From: JALJPB01 sp963933115
GTDB taxonomy: Bacteria; Pseudomonadota; Gammaproteobacteria; Enterobacterales; Alteromonadaceae
Assembly: GCA_963933115.1 (NCBI GenBank)
Contig: CAWVSL010000001.1
Location: forward strand, 62,001-126,000
Reading direction: 5' to 3'
Length of the DNA stretch: 64,000 nucleotides
The first letter of the stretch is position 1. Each line of letters opens with the position of its first letter. Below the pieces are notes generated by a model. That model was not told the DNA's origin and did no database searches. It was given only the letters and a program-made list of their open reading frames with translations. Shown in pieces: positions 1 through 7,694 of this stretch. Both the position numbers and the translations under genes were made by a program.

Positions 1-2642
1 TTGTTTTTCAAACTATTCTTTTAAATGGCCACACATACGTACTACATCACTCTCAAGGAAAGTCGTCAGCTATTGGCGAGCTTATTGGTAATTCAGAGCA
101 CTGGTATTATCAATCTACCCCAGATGGCACTTGGATTACTGACATAAATTCGCTTAAGCTGACGCCAAGTCAATATAAAAATGATACAAAAGGTAAATCC
201 CACCTTGATCATTCCTTCGCCCGCACGACCAAGAAAACTGCAAAGGTTGGGCGTTCATCAACTAATAGTAATAATATGTCGAACAATGAGTATATAACTG
301 TTGATGTAATGCTGTTGTTTACGCCAAACATTATCACTCAATTTCCCGGTGAACTTAGCGATATATTATTGAATCATTTGATAGCAAAAACCAATCAAGC
401 TTTTGTAAATAGTAATATAAATGTGCAACTTCGCTTAGTACGCAGTGATTTTGTTGACTATAAAAAAGAGTCTAATATTGACGCTATTAATGATCTTGAA
501 TTTGCCCTGGGAGCTGATTTTAGTGGTGATTTTGAACCGAGTTTACAATATGTTAGGAGTTGGCGAGACGCTTCTGGTGCTGATATTGTCGCCATGATCC
601 GAACGCATGATCTGAATGAACGAGTTATCTGTGGTGCTGCCACGTTCCCAAATAGCGAGTCTGACATTTTAGCTAATATAAGCAATGTCGGCATTAGCGG
701 TGGTTCAAATTGTTCCAACACCTTTACTCACGAAATAGGGCATAATTTTGGTGCAGGTCACCAAGCAATGGATGGCCAAAGTCAAGGTGCCTTATCAAAC
801 TCAGGTGCATTGATAGTGAGAGATAAATTCAATACGGTGATGTCCTCAATTGGCACGGGTGACGATAATCGGAATTTTAAACTCAATGTATTTTCAAATC
901 TAGACAACCAGTGTGGGGGTATTAATTGTGGTAATGTCGCCGCTGCTAATAATGCCGCTACCATTGAAGCGTTTGCACTACAAAATGCGGCTTTACGCGA
1001 ACCTGTGATACCTATTGATGATGCTTTCACGCTGATAAAGACCTTCCCTGATAATGACGGCGATGGCAGCGCTAACAACATTGATGCATTTCCATTTGAT
1101 GCAAGTGAACAGCTCGACTCCGATAACGATAGTGTGGGTGACTTACTAGATACCTTCCCTTTAGATTCATCAGAAACCATCGATACCGACAACGATGGTA
1201 TTGGCAATAATGAAGATACTGATGACGATAACGATGGTATTGATGATAACGTTGACGCACTGCCATTAAACCGCCTGGAAACAATTGATAATGACGGTGA
1301 TGGCGTAGGGGCAAATGTCGATGCGCTTGATTCTGACTTTCAAGAAACTGATGACTTTGATTTAGACGGTATAGGTAACCTGCAAGACCTCGACGACGAC
1401 AATGATGGCGTTAATGACTATTTTAAGGTTGATAATTTGCAACAGACAAACATGCTTGTTGTTAGTGCAAACAGCAACCAAGTATTAGAATATGACGCTA
1501 CTACCGGGGACTTCATCAGTGTAGCTTTTAGCTTAGAGGAAGGTAGTTTGAGTTATCGCAGTGATATCGAAATTTCACTCAGTGGGCAAGTTTATTTTAT
1601 TGCACAAAGCGATGTTTACCGCTTTGACCGACAGTCAAAAAATATTACCGAAATAATAAATCGGAGCGAATTATCATCTAACTTTCCTGCACATCTAACA
1701 GCGCTTCCGTACGGTTCACTTTTAGTCAGTAGTAGTGTTGGGTTTTCAGTTATTCAATGGTTTGATTTGACCCCTGTTGGATACACCTTAACTTTTAAAG
1801 TTTCCGATGGTCCAGTTTACCGAGATACCATGGTTATTAGTAACAATCGTTTACTGGTTGCGGTTAGAGATGAAAATGTTATAAAAGTCCTCGACCTAAA
1901 TGACCTAAATTCCCCCTCAACTAATTTCATTGATACTGGTTTAAATAAGCCCGAACAGTTAGCGCTTGACACTTCAGGCAACATTTATGTTACTAATGCG
2001 GGAAGTGCTTCAATTACAAAGTACGACGCCAATGGGCGCTTTATAACAACGTTAATATCTAGCGGTGAATTTGATTTAGGTAGACCAAGTTGTATAGCCA
2101 TAGGACCAGACGGTTTCCTTTATGTCTGTAGTGCTGACACCAACGAGGTATTTCAGTTTGACACTGATTCAGGAGCGTTTATATCAAAGATAATTACTGC
2201 CCAAAGCGGCGGTTTAGATCGCCCTCTCGGTATTGCTTTTGTTGGTAAACCCCTTGATGCAGCGGCTTTTGATCCGAATAACGACTCTGATAATGACGGC
2301 ACCGGTAATCAAAGTGATGCGTTTCCCCTCGATTTTACAGAAGACCTTGACACCGATAATGATGGCATTGGTAATAATGCTGACACCGATGATGACAACG
2401 ACAAAATGCCAGACATTTATGAGATCCAATTTACTTTAGATCCACTTAACGCAGTTGACGCTAACCAAGACAATGACGGTGATGGGGCCTCTAACCTCGC
2501 TGAATTCTTAGCCGATACAAATCCTTTAGTTTCTGATTTAGAGCAGCCTATGACAGATGAAGGCGGCGGCGGAAGCATGAATTACATGCTGATATTACTA
2601 CTGCTAACAATTACGTTTAAACCGAGGCGCTACTTTCATTAA
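1..2642 (+). CDS. Secreted zinc metalloprotease with Ca-binding repeats, beta-propeller and GlyGly-CTERM-like tail (5' partial)
   Basis: The reading frame (first full codon at base 3) is open from the left edge with no stop, so the gene begins outside the window; the ATG at 276 is internal. Residues are numbered from that ATG. A reprolysin-like zinc site HEIGHNFGAGH lies at about 152-162, with three metal-binding histidines and the catalytic glutamate. Asp/Asn-rich thrombospondin type-3-like repeats (DxDxDG) occur at about 255-380 and again at about 670-740. Between them, about 390-655, lies an NHL/SMP-30-like beta-propeller. The C-terminus has GGGGS, a short hydrophobic stretch and a basic FKPRR end, matching the layout of GlyGly-CTERM signals processed by rhombosortase in type II secretion bacteria. 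A secreted, Ca-stabilised, surface-anchored protease is inferred. Substrate is unknown. The protease class is secure; the sorting tail is likely. Confidence 0.85.
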   Translation, partial: VFQTILLNGHTYVLHHSQGKSSAIGELIGNSEHWYYQSTPDGTWITDINSLKLTPSQYKNDTKGKSHLDHSFARTTKKTAKVGRSSTNSNNMSNNEYITVDVMLLFTPNIITQFPGELSDILLNHLIAKTNQAFVNSNINVQLRLVRSDFVDYKKESNIDAINDLEFALGADFSGDFEPSLQYVRSWRDASGADIVAMIRTHDLNERVICGAATFPNSESDILANISNVGISGGSNCSNTFTHEIGHNFGAGHQAMDGQSQGALSNSGALIVRDKFNTVMSSIGTGDDNRNFKLNVFSNLDNQCGGINCGNVAAANNAATIEAFALQNAALREPVIPIDDAFTLIKTFPDNDGDGSANNIDAFPFDASEQLDSDNDSVGDLLDTFPLDSSETIDTDNDGIGNNEDTDDDNDGIDDNVDALPLNRLETIDNDGDGVGANVDALDSDFQETDDFDLDGIGNLQDLDDDNDGVNDYFKVDNLQQTNMLVVSANSNQVLEYDATTGDFISVAFSLEEGSLSYRSDIEISLSGQVYFIAQSDVYRFDRQSKNITEIINRSELSSNFPAHLTALPYGSLLVSSSVGFSVIQWFDLTPVGYTLTFKVSDGPVYRDTMVISNNRLLVAVRDENVIKVLDLNDLNSPSTNFIDTGLNKPEQLALDTSGNIYVTNAGSASITKYDANGRFITTLISSGEFDLGRPSCIAIGPDGFLYVCSADTNEVFQFDTDSGAFISKIITAQSGGLDRPLGIAFVGKPLDAAAFDPNNDSDNDGTGNQSDAFPLDFTEDLDTDNDGIGNNADTDDDNDKMPDIYEIQFTLDPLNAVDANQDNDGDGASNLAEFLADTNPLVSDLEQPMTDEGGGGSMNYMLILLLLTITFKPRRYFH

Positions 2643-2964
2643 GGGAAGTCTCCTCTTAAATTTGGAGTTGATATTAGAAGCGTACAAGTATTACTTGGCT
2701 ATAATGCGTTGAGACTACTCAAATTTATACTCATGTCATTGGTTAAGATTCAATAGAAACGCTGAGCCCCAATATTAGATAGCTACATTATTGGAGAAAG
2801 TGTTTTTATTTTGTTGATGTTTTGTTAACCCCAAAGTTGCTATTATTTTTAGCTGTTTTTGAAGATCCGTAGAGAATAGAAAATTCTAACTCATGTGACT
2901 TAGTTAGAATTTTATCATTGAGAGGTGGCAATAAATCATCAGCTTTTTTAGTATTAAATAAAGG
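2643..2964. other. Intergenic region between convergent protease and hpd genes
   Basis: About 320 bases with no convincing ORF or RNA gene. It lies between the plus-strand protease and the minus-strand hpd, so both transcripts run into it. The only clear structure is the 12-bp inverted repeat annotated separately. Confidence 0.6.
2881..2914. terminator. Candidate bidirectional terminator hairpin
   Basis: AAAATTCTAACT at 2881-2892 is repeated as its perfect reverse complement at 2903-2914, with a 10-base loop. It sits between two convergent genes. The A/T ends of the stem give a U-rich end in either direction, but no long T tract follows. A shared terminator is the simplest reading. Confidence 0.6.
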
Positions 2965-4020
2965 CTAAATGACACCTCGTTCCATTTGATTTATTTCAAT
3001 AGACTTAAATAAAGCGGTAAAGTTACCTTCACCAAAACCTTTGTCATCTTCTCGCTGAATCATTTCAATAAAAATAGGACCAAATATATTTTTAGTAAAA
3101 ATTTGTAATAAATAAGCGTTTTCTTTTTGACTGTCTACTAAAATTTGATGGTCTTGAATGCGTTTATGATCTTCCTTAATCCAAGGAATGCGTTTAAATA
3201 CATCGTCATAATACTCAGGAACAATATCTAAAGTGTCAATGATATCTTTATTGAGCTTATCTAAAGAACCCACTAAATCGTCGGTGATAAAAGCTAAATG
3301 TTGAACACCAGGACCATTGTATTCATCCAAGTACTCGTCAATTTGGTTATTACTGCTGCCCTTACCTTCATTGATTGGAATACTGAAGAGACCACAAGGC
3401 GACTGTAAAGCAAAAGAGATTAACGCCGTTTTTTCGCCTTTAATATCAAAGTAGCGTACTTCGGTAAAACCAAAAATATTTTTATAAAAGTCAGCCCACT
3501 TATGCATAGTGCCTTGATAAACATTATTGGTTAAATGGTCAACCCGCAAAAATCCCTTCTCTTCAACTAATACCGGTGACGATAAGTTTTCAAAATCATC
3601 TTCATATATCGAGCCTGCATTATTTTTTGAGCCCACAAATTTATCAACAAAATAAATTAAACTATCGCCAATACCAAATATAGCTGGGTACGGTAATTTG
3701 CTGTCAACATGTTGCGCTGATTTAGCACCACGTCTTAATGCCTCATCAAAAGCAAACGCAGCATCTTGTACTCGCCACCCCATTGAACAAATAGCTGGGC
3801 CATGACTTTTAGCAAACTCTTTAGAAAATCCCGCTTTTTCGTTATTTATTAAAAAATGAATATCATTTTGGTTAAAGTAATCAATATCACGACCTTTAAA
3901 TTTTTTCATTTTTGAAAAACCAAAACCATAAAAGGCCTTTTCCATAAAGTCGCTATCAGGTGTTGCGTATTCAGTAAATTCTATACCACATAAGTTTAAC
4001 GGGTTATTAGTATCAGTCAT
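2965..4020 (-). CDS. hpd: 4-hydroxyphenylpyruvate dioxygenase
   Basis: Converts 4-hydroxyphenylpyruvate to homogentisate, the second step of tyrosine degradation, in the cytoplasm with Fe(II) and O2. The 351-residue protein has the family's two vicinal-oxygen-chelate domains. The Fe(II) ligands are recognisable as His162 (VDHLTNN), His241 (GVQHLAF) and Glu319 (PIFIEM), and the length is normal for bacterial HPPD. The start is the ATG at 4020 with GAGAGC about 7 bases upstream. No other homogentisate-pathway gene is adjacent, so it appears monocistronic. The long upstream region holds two sequences resembling TyrR/PhhR boxes, which would fit aromatic amino acid control. Identification is firm; regulation is inference. 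Confidence 0.95.
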   Translation of the reverse strand: MTDTNNPLNLCGIEFTEYATPDSDFMEKAFYGFGFSKMKKFKGRDIDYFNQNDIHFLINNEKAGFSKEFAKSHGPAICSMGWRVQDAAFAFDEALRRGAKSAQHVDSKLPYPAIFGIGDSLIYFVDKFVGSKNNAGSIYEDDFENLSSPVLVEEKGFLRVDHLTNNVYQGTMHKWADFYKNIFGFTEVRYFDIKGEKTALISFALQSPCGLFSIPINEGKGSSNNQIDEYLDEYNGPGVQHLAFITDDLVGSLDKLNKDIIDTLDIVPEYYDDVFKRIPWIKEDHKRIQDHQILVDSQKENAYLLQIFTKNIFGPIFIEMIQREDDKGFGEGNFTALFKSIEINQMERGVI

Positions 4021-4123
4021 TTAGATTGCTCTCATTATTAGACAGGTATCGCTTCAATGAAATCATTATCTAGGTCTTTGTCACTGAGGAAAAGCTTCAG
4101 ACTACTACCGACAAATAATGCCT

Positions 4124-4141
4124 TGTACAGGAAAATTTACG
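4124..4141. promoter_or_regulatory. TyrR-box-like site upstream of hpd
   Basis: TGTACA-N6-TTTACG, read on the minus strand as CGTAAA-N6-TGTACA. It differs by one base in each half from the TyrR consensus TGTAAA-N6-TTTACA. It lies about 105 bases upstream of the hpd start codon. TyrR/PhhR proteins control tyrosine catabolic genes in related bacteria, so the position is sensible. Confidence 0.4.
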
Positions 4142-4201
4142 AGGATAAAAATACAAAGCTTGATGGTAGCGAACGAGAGTATATAAGTACTAGCATGTGG
4201 A

Positions 4202-4219
4202 TGTACCGATTTATATACA
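4202..4219. promoter_or_regulatory. Second, weaker TyrR-box-like site upstream of hpd
   Basis: TGTACC-N6-TATACA, a poorer match to TGTAAA-N6-TTTACA, starting 78 bases from the first site. Paired strong and weak boxes are common for TyrR. In AT-rich DNA this could be chance. Confidence 0.25.
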
Positions 4220-4366
4220 CAGATAGCTGTAGTGATAGTATTAGATAAAATACTGGTGGAAGTAACCCATAATACGGCTTAGCCAATAACACTTTATTGT
4301 TATGTTAATACGATAATACGGACTTATACTTTTATTGAACAAAAACGAGCGGCACAATTTTGTGTT

Positions 4367-4395
4367 AAAAAAAAAGACGCTAAGTAGCGTCTTTT
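4367..4395 (-). terminator. Rho-independent terminator of deaD
   Basis: Read on the minus strand: stem GACGCTA, loop CT, stem TAGCGTC, followed by nine T. The perfect 7-bp stem (4376-4382 with 4385-4391) is extended by flanking A/T pairs. It lies 22 bases after the deaD stop codon. Confidence 0.95.
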
Positions 4396-4416
4396 ATATC
4401 AAATTAATGTGAGTAA

Positions 4417-6222
4417 TTAATTTTGACGGTCTGTACGTTTACGTTGACTTTCAACCGGTGCGTCTGAAATTGAAATAGACAATGGTTGACGACGAACGCG
4501 AACACCTTTAAGTTGATTAAATGATGCGGTTGGAATACCTTTAGGCAATTGAACAAAACTATGTTTTTCATGCAAGTTAATTGCGCCGATGTAACTACTA
4601 TCAAGTGAGATTTCATTGGCAATAGCACCAACAATATCACCAGGACGAGCTCCATGGTCTTTACCAACTTCTAGGCGGAAAGTTTGCCAGTCGATATCAT
4701 TACGAACTGTCTTAGGTTTACGCGCTGGTCTTTCAGTACGATCATCTCTACCACCACGTGAATCTGAACGTGAGTCTGAGCGTGAGTCTGAACGTGCATC
4801 ACGACGACCACGGCCAGCATCTCTGCTACCACTGTCTTTGCTACCACGATCATTACGGTCAGTACGTTCACGAGCATCGCGACGCGGTTTTGGATCTTCT
4901 TTTGGTTGTAATGGCTGATTAAGTTGCTTATTAAATAACAAAGCAGCGGCGAGATCAGTCATCGACATTTCTGAGTCATTAGACATAGCTTCAACAATTT
5001 CACGCATTGCAACTAAATCTTTTTCACTGACAATTTTAGCCATTTCATTACGAGTACGCTCAATACGTTTTTTACCAATTTCTTGAATATTTGGTAATTC
5101 GTAAGTGTTAACAACACCTGAGGTTAAACGCTCGTAGTGACGTAATGAATACATTTCACGAGGTCGAACAAATGATATTGCTGTACCTTCACGACCTGCT
5201 CTACCTGTACGACCAATACGGTGAACATAAGCTTCATTATCACCCGGTAAGTCGTAGTTAACAACTAATGAAATACGAGGAATATCTAAACCACGTGCAA
5301 CAACGTCAGTCGCTATTAAAATTGATGATTTACCCGACTTCATTTGATCAATACAACGTTCACGCTGTGCTTGGTTCAAGTCACCATTTAAGGCAAGTGC
5401 TGGGTAGCCAGCTTTTTCTAATTGCTCAGCAACTTCTACCGTATCACTACGGGTGCGAACAAAAACGATCATCGCGTCAAAATCAACAATTTCAGCAATA
5501 CGTTCTAATGCCGTAATTTTTCTAATACCACTCACTTTCCAAGCATATTGGGTGATGTTAGCTTTTGATTCTTTAACACCAGCAACTTTAATATGCTCAG
5601 GAGATTTTAAGAAACGGTTAGCAATTTTACGAATACCTGCTGGCATAGTTGCTGAGAATAAACACATTTGTGTTGTATCCGGCACATGGTCAAGTGTCCA
5701 AGTAATATCTTCTAAAAAGCCCATGTTTAACATTTCATCAGCTTCATCAAGTACACATACTTTTAATTCATCAAGCTTGAGACTTTTCCGGCGTAAATGA
5801 TCCATTAAACGACCCGGTGTACCAACAACAACTTGAGCACCACGCTCTAATTGTTGAAATTGTGGACCATAAGATTGACCACCATATAAAGTAGCAACAC
5901 GTAAACCTTTCATATTTTTACCAAAGGTTTCAATTGCTTCAGCAACTTGCATTGCTAATTCACGTGTTGGTGCTAACACCATTAATTGTGGTTTTTTAAG
6001 ATTTGTATCAATTTTAGATAATGCAGGTAAGCCAAAAGCAGCGGTTTTACCGGTACCTGTTTGCGCTTCACCTAATACATCTTTACCTTCAAGTAAAAGA
6101 GGAATAGTTTTCGCTTGAATAGGTGTAGAAGCAGTAAAACCTAAAGCGGTTACTGCAGTTAATAAATTTTCAGGTAAGCCTAAAACGTCAAAGCCGATTG
6201 CGGCGTTGGTTTGATCAGTCAT
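4417..6222 (-). CDS. deaD: DEAD-box RNA helicase, DeaD/CsdA type
   Basis: ATP-dependent RNA helicase acting in ribosome assembly and mRNA decay, important at low temperature. From the ATG at 6222 it is 601 residues. Visible motifs are Walker A AQTGTGKT (53-60), PTREL, TPGR, DEAD (159-162), SAT (190-192) and HRIGRTGR. An Arg/Asp/Ser-rich linker at about 455-530 contains perfect RSDSRSDSR repeats encoded by 12-bp DNA repeats. A DbpA-like RNA-binding domain follows. The frame is open for 41 more codons upstream, but that stretch is not conserved-looking. The ATG at 6222 has a GAGAAGA ribosome-binding site and starts the family-like MTDQ sequence. It has its own promoter, long leader and terminator, so it is monocistronic and probably cold-regulated. 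Confidence 0.95.
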   Translation of the reverse strand: MTDQTNAAIGFDVLGLPENLLTAVTALGFTASTPIQAKTIPLLLEGKDVLGEAQTGTGKTAAFGLPALSKIDTNLKKPQLMVLAPTRELAMQVAEAIETFGKNMKGLRVATLYGGQSYGPQFQQLERGAQVVVGTPGRLMDHLRRKSLKLDELKVCVLDEADEMLNMGFLEDITWTLDHVPDTTQMCLFSATMPAGIRKIANRFLKSPEHIKVAGVKESKANITQYAWKVSGIRKITALERIAEIVDFDAMIVFVRTRSDTVEVAEQLEKAGYPALALNGDLNQAQRERCIDQMKSGKSSILIATDVVARGLDIPRISLVVNYDLPGDNEAYVHRIGRTGRAGREGTAISFVRPREMYSLRHYERLTSGVVNTYELPNIQEIGKKRIERTRNEMAKIVSEKDLVAMREIVEAMSNDSEMSMTDLAAALLFNKQLNQPLQPKEDPKPRRDARERTDRNDRGSKDSGSRDAGRGRRDARSDSRSDSRSDSRGGRDDRTERPARKPKTVRNDIDWQTFRLEVGKDHGARPGDIVGAIANEISLDSSYIGAINLHEKHSFVQLPKGIPTASFNQLKGVRVRRQPLSISISDAPVESQRKRTDRQN

Positions 6223-6480
6223 AATTAATTTCGTCTTCTCAAGGCAGGTGTCAGCGACAATACTAGAGATAAATATTTCTTGATTAAGAAATAAATAATT
6301 TAGAAAAGCCAACCTGTAACCCGCGTACAAATACGAGGAAACCACCAGGAAGACTCAAAGCGTATTCTTACGCTACATTCTGCTAACATATAGGAAATAT
6401 TAGCTTGGGAAAGTCTATTGGGCGGTATATACCCCACTCATTAAAATAAAGACTTGTTTGACAAGCTCTTTATTAAGCCG
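6223..6480 (-). promoter_or_regulatory. Long structured 5' leader of deaD
   Basis: About 255 bases separate the predicted promoter from the deaD ATG with no supported upstream gene. The leader contains several potential hairpins: a long one at 6441-6476 (AATAAAGA and TTGT paired across a small internal loop), GCTAA/TTAGC at 6382-6404 and GCGTA/TACGC at 6360-6373. Long structured leaders are known for cold-shock genes such as cspA and deaD/csdA. The regulatory role here is inference. Confidence 0.5.
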
Positions 6481-6483
6481 CGC

Positions 6484-6511
6484 ATTATACCGAGATTAAT
6501 TAATTATGCAA
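6484..6511 (-). promoter_or_regulatory. Sigma-70 promoter of deaD
   Basis: On the minus strand TTGCAT, 16 bases, TATAAT. The -10 is a perfect consensus and the -35 matches four of six. It predicts a start site near 6477 and an untranslated leader of about 255 bases. Confidence 0.65.
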
Positions 6512-6660
6512 GATATGTCGTGTTATTTAACGACATTAACTTGTTTTTGTATGGAAAACACAAAAAAAAATTATATTAGACGACAGGCTAAATAATTTTT
6601 TTGTAGCGCTTATATAATTAAATTAAACTGAATACATAAGGTTAGCTTAATATTATTTGA

Positions 6661-7542
6661 TTAATTATCGATCGCAAGCTCACCGTTTATGTTTTTAATA
6701 CGTAGATCACCAGAGCCCGTTTCAAGTATGTTTAAACCACCCGTATCTTGTACATCGATATCACCAGAGCCATCAACTACGGTTACCATGCCACTAACAT
6801 GTGATACGGTTAAATCACCTGAGCCATCGTCTAAACTGATATTACCGTTTACATTCATGGCATGAATTGAACCCGAACTATCTTCAATCTCAATATGACC
6901 TTCGATATCTGATAATCTCATTTCACCTGAACCATCCTCAATATCAATGGAACCTTTAATATCTGATAACTTCATTTCACCTGAACCATCAACAATTTTA
7001 ACTCTACCCATCACTTCAGAAACCTCAATACGACCAGAGCCATCATCAATAGCTAGATCACCATTAACGTTGTCAACAATCAGATCCCCTGAGCTGTCTT
7101 TAATTTTGACCATGTTAGTCATATCTTTAACTAAAAGATCACCTGAGCCATCATTTATATCCAACAGCATCCTTGGTGGCACCAGCACGGTAAGATCAAT
7201 TTGTGGTGAGTCTGTATTAGCAGACCAATGACTAGAATCGCCCTTATATTTGGCCACTAAGTAAGCGGTTGAACCCGAATTTGTCAACGTTAACTGATAA
7301 TGATCATTATCTTCAGATGAGGTCGATATTTCTGCTTTAACTCGAATATCGGTTAAACCTTCTTGGCCCTTAATCGACAATGAACCAGCACCTGCTTCCA
7401 CCGCTAATTCATTAAGAGATTCAGCGTCTAAGTTAAGTTCTTTTGTTAAATTAAAACTGTGATGTGAAGGCGATGCAATAACAATGCAACCATTAAGTAT
7501 AACGAGGGTCGATAAGGCGACAATTGATGTAGTGAAATTCAT
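6661..7542 (-). CDS. Repetitive DUF4097-like lipoprotein, function unknown
   Basis: 293 residues from the ATG at 7542. This start gives a clean lipoprotein signal, MNFTTSIVALSTLVILNGC, with lipobox LNGC. A 14-codon upstream extension in the same frame would spoil the signal, and a GAGA-type Shine-Dalgarno precedes the chosen ATG. After an N-terminal region of about 100 residues, the rest is built from repeats of about 19-20 residues centred on D(G/S)SG(D/E/R)(L/M/I), for example VVDGSGDIDV. This is typical of DUF4097-like beta-solenoid proteins. The function of these envelope proteins is not established; they are sometimes called putative adhesins. It appears to be transcribed alone, between the nuo terminator and the deaD promoter. 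Recognition of the fold type is good; the biological role is unknown. Confidence 0.75.
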   Translation of the reverse strand: MNFTTSIVALSTLVILNGCIVIASPSHHSFNLTKELNLDAESLNELAVEAGAGSLSIKGQEGLTDIRVKAEISTSSEDNDHYQLTLTNSGSTAYLVAKYKGDSSHWSANTDSPQIDLTVLVPPRMLLDINDGSGDLLVKDMTNMVKIKDSSGDLIVDNVNGDLAIDDGSGRIEVSEVMGRVKIVDGSGEMKLSDIKGSIDIEDGSGEMRLSDIEGHIEIEDSSGSIHAMNVNGNISLDDGSGDLTVSHVSGMVTVVDGSGDIDVQDTGGLNILETGSGDLRIKNINGELAIDN

Positions 7543-7561
7543 TTTTTTCTCAATATTGTAT

Positions 7562-7591
7562 TTTATGTTAATTATTTGTATCAATTATCAA
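7562..7591 (-). promoter_or_regulatory. Possible promoter of the repeat lipoprotein
   Basis: On the minus strand TTGATA, 18 bases, CATAAA, ending about 20 bases before the ATG at 7542. The -10 is a weak match. It lies after the nuo terminator hairpin, which supports separate transcription of this gene. Confidence 0.3.
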
Positions 7592-7658
7592 GCCATATTT
7601 TTTATACTTATTTATCAATCACTTACTATTAAATAAAAATCACATTTAAATACATATA

Positions 7659-7689
7659 ATAATATTTAGTCAGTTTGGCTAAATATTAT
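7659..7689 (-). terminator. Terminator hairpin at the end of the nuo operon
   Basis: ATAATATTTAG at 7659-7669 and CTAAATATTAT at 7679-7689 are perfect inverted repeats of 11 bp with a 9-base loop. The hairpin begins 6 bases after the nuoN stop codon. An A/T-rich sequence follows on the minus strand rather than a pure T run. Confidence 0.6.
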
Positions 7690-7694
7690 GTAAA

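Noticed and set aside
4057..4248. A 63-codon plus-strand ORF in the hpd upstream region
   Set aside because: No Shine-Dalgarno, no recognisable protein character, and it covers the region expected to hold the hpd promoter and TyrR-like sites.
6223..6345. N-terminal 41-codon extension of deaD
   Set aside because: The extension lacks family similarity; the ATG at 6222 has a ribosome-binding site and starts the conserved sequence. The region is better explained as an untranslated leader.
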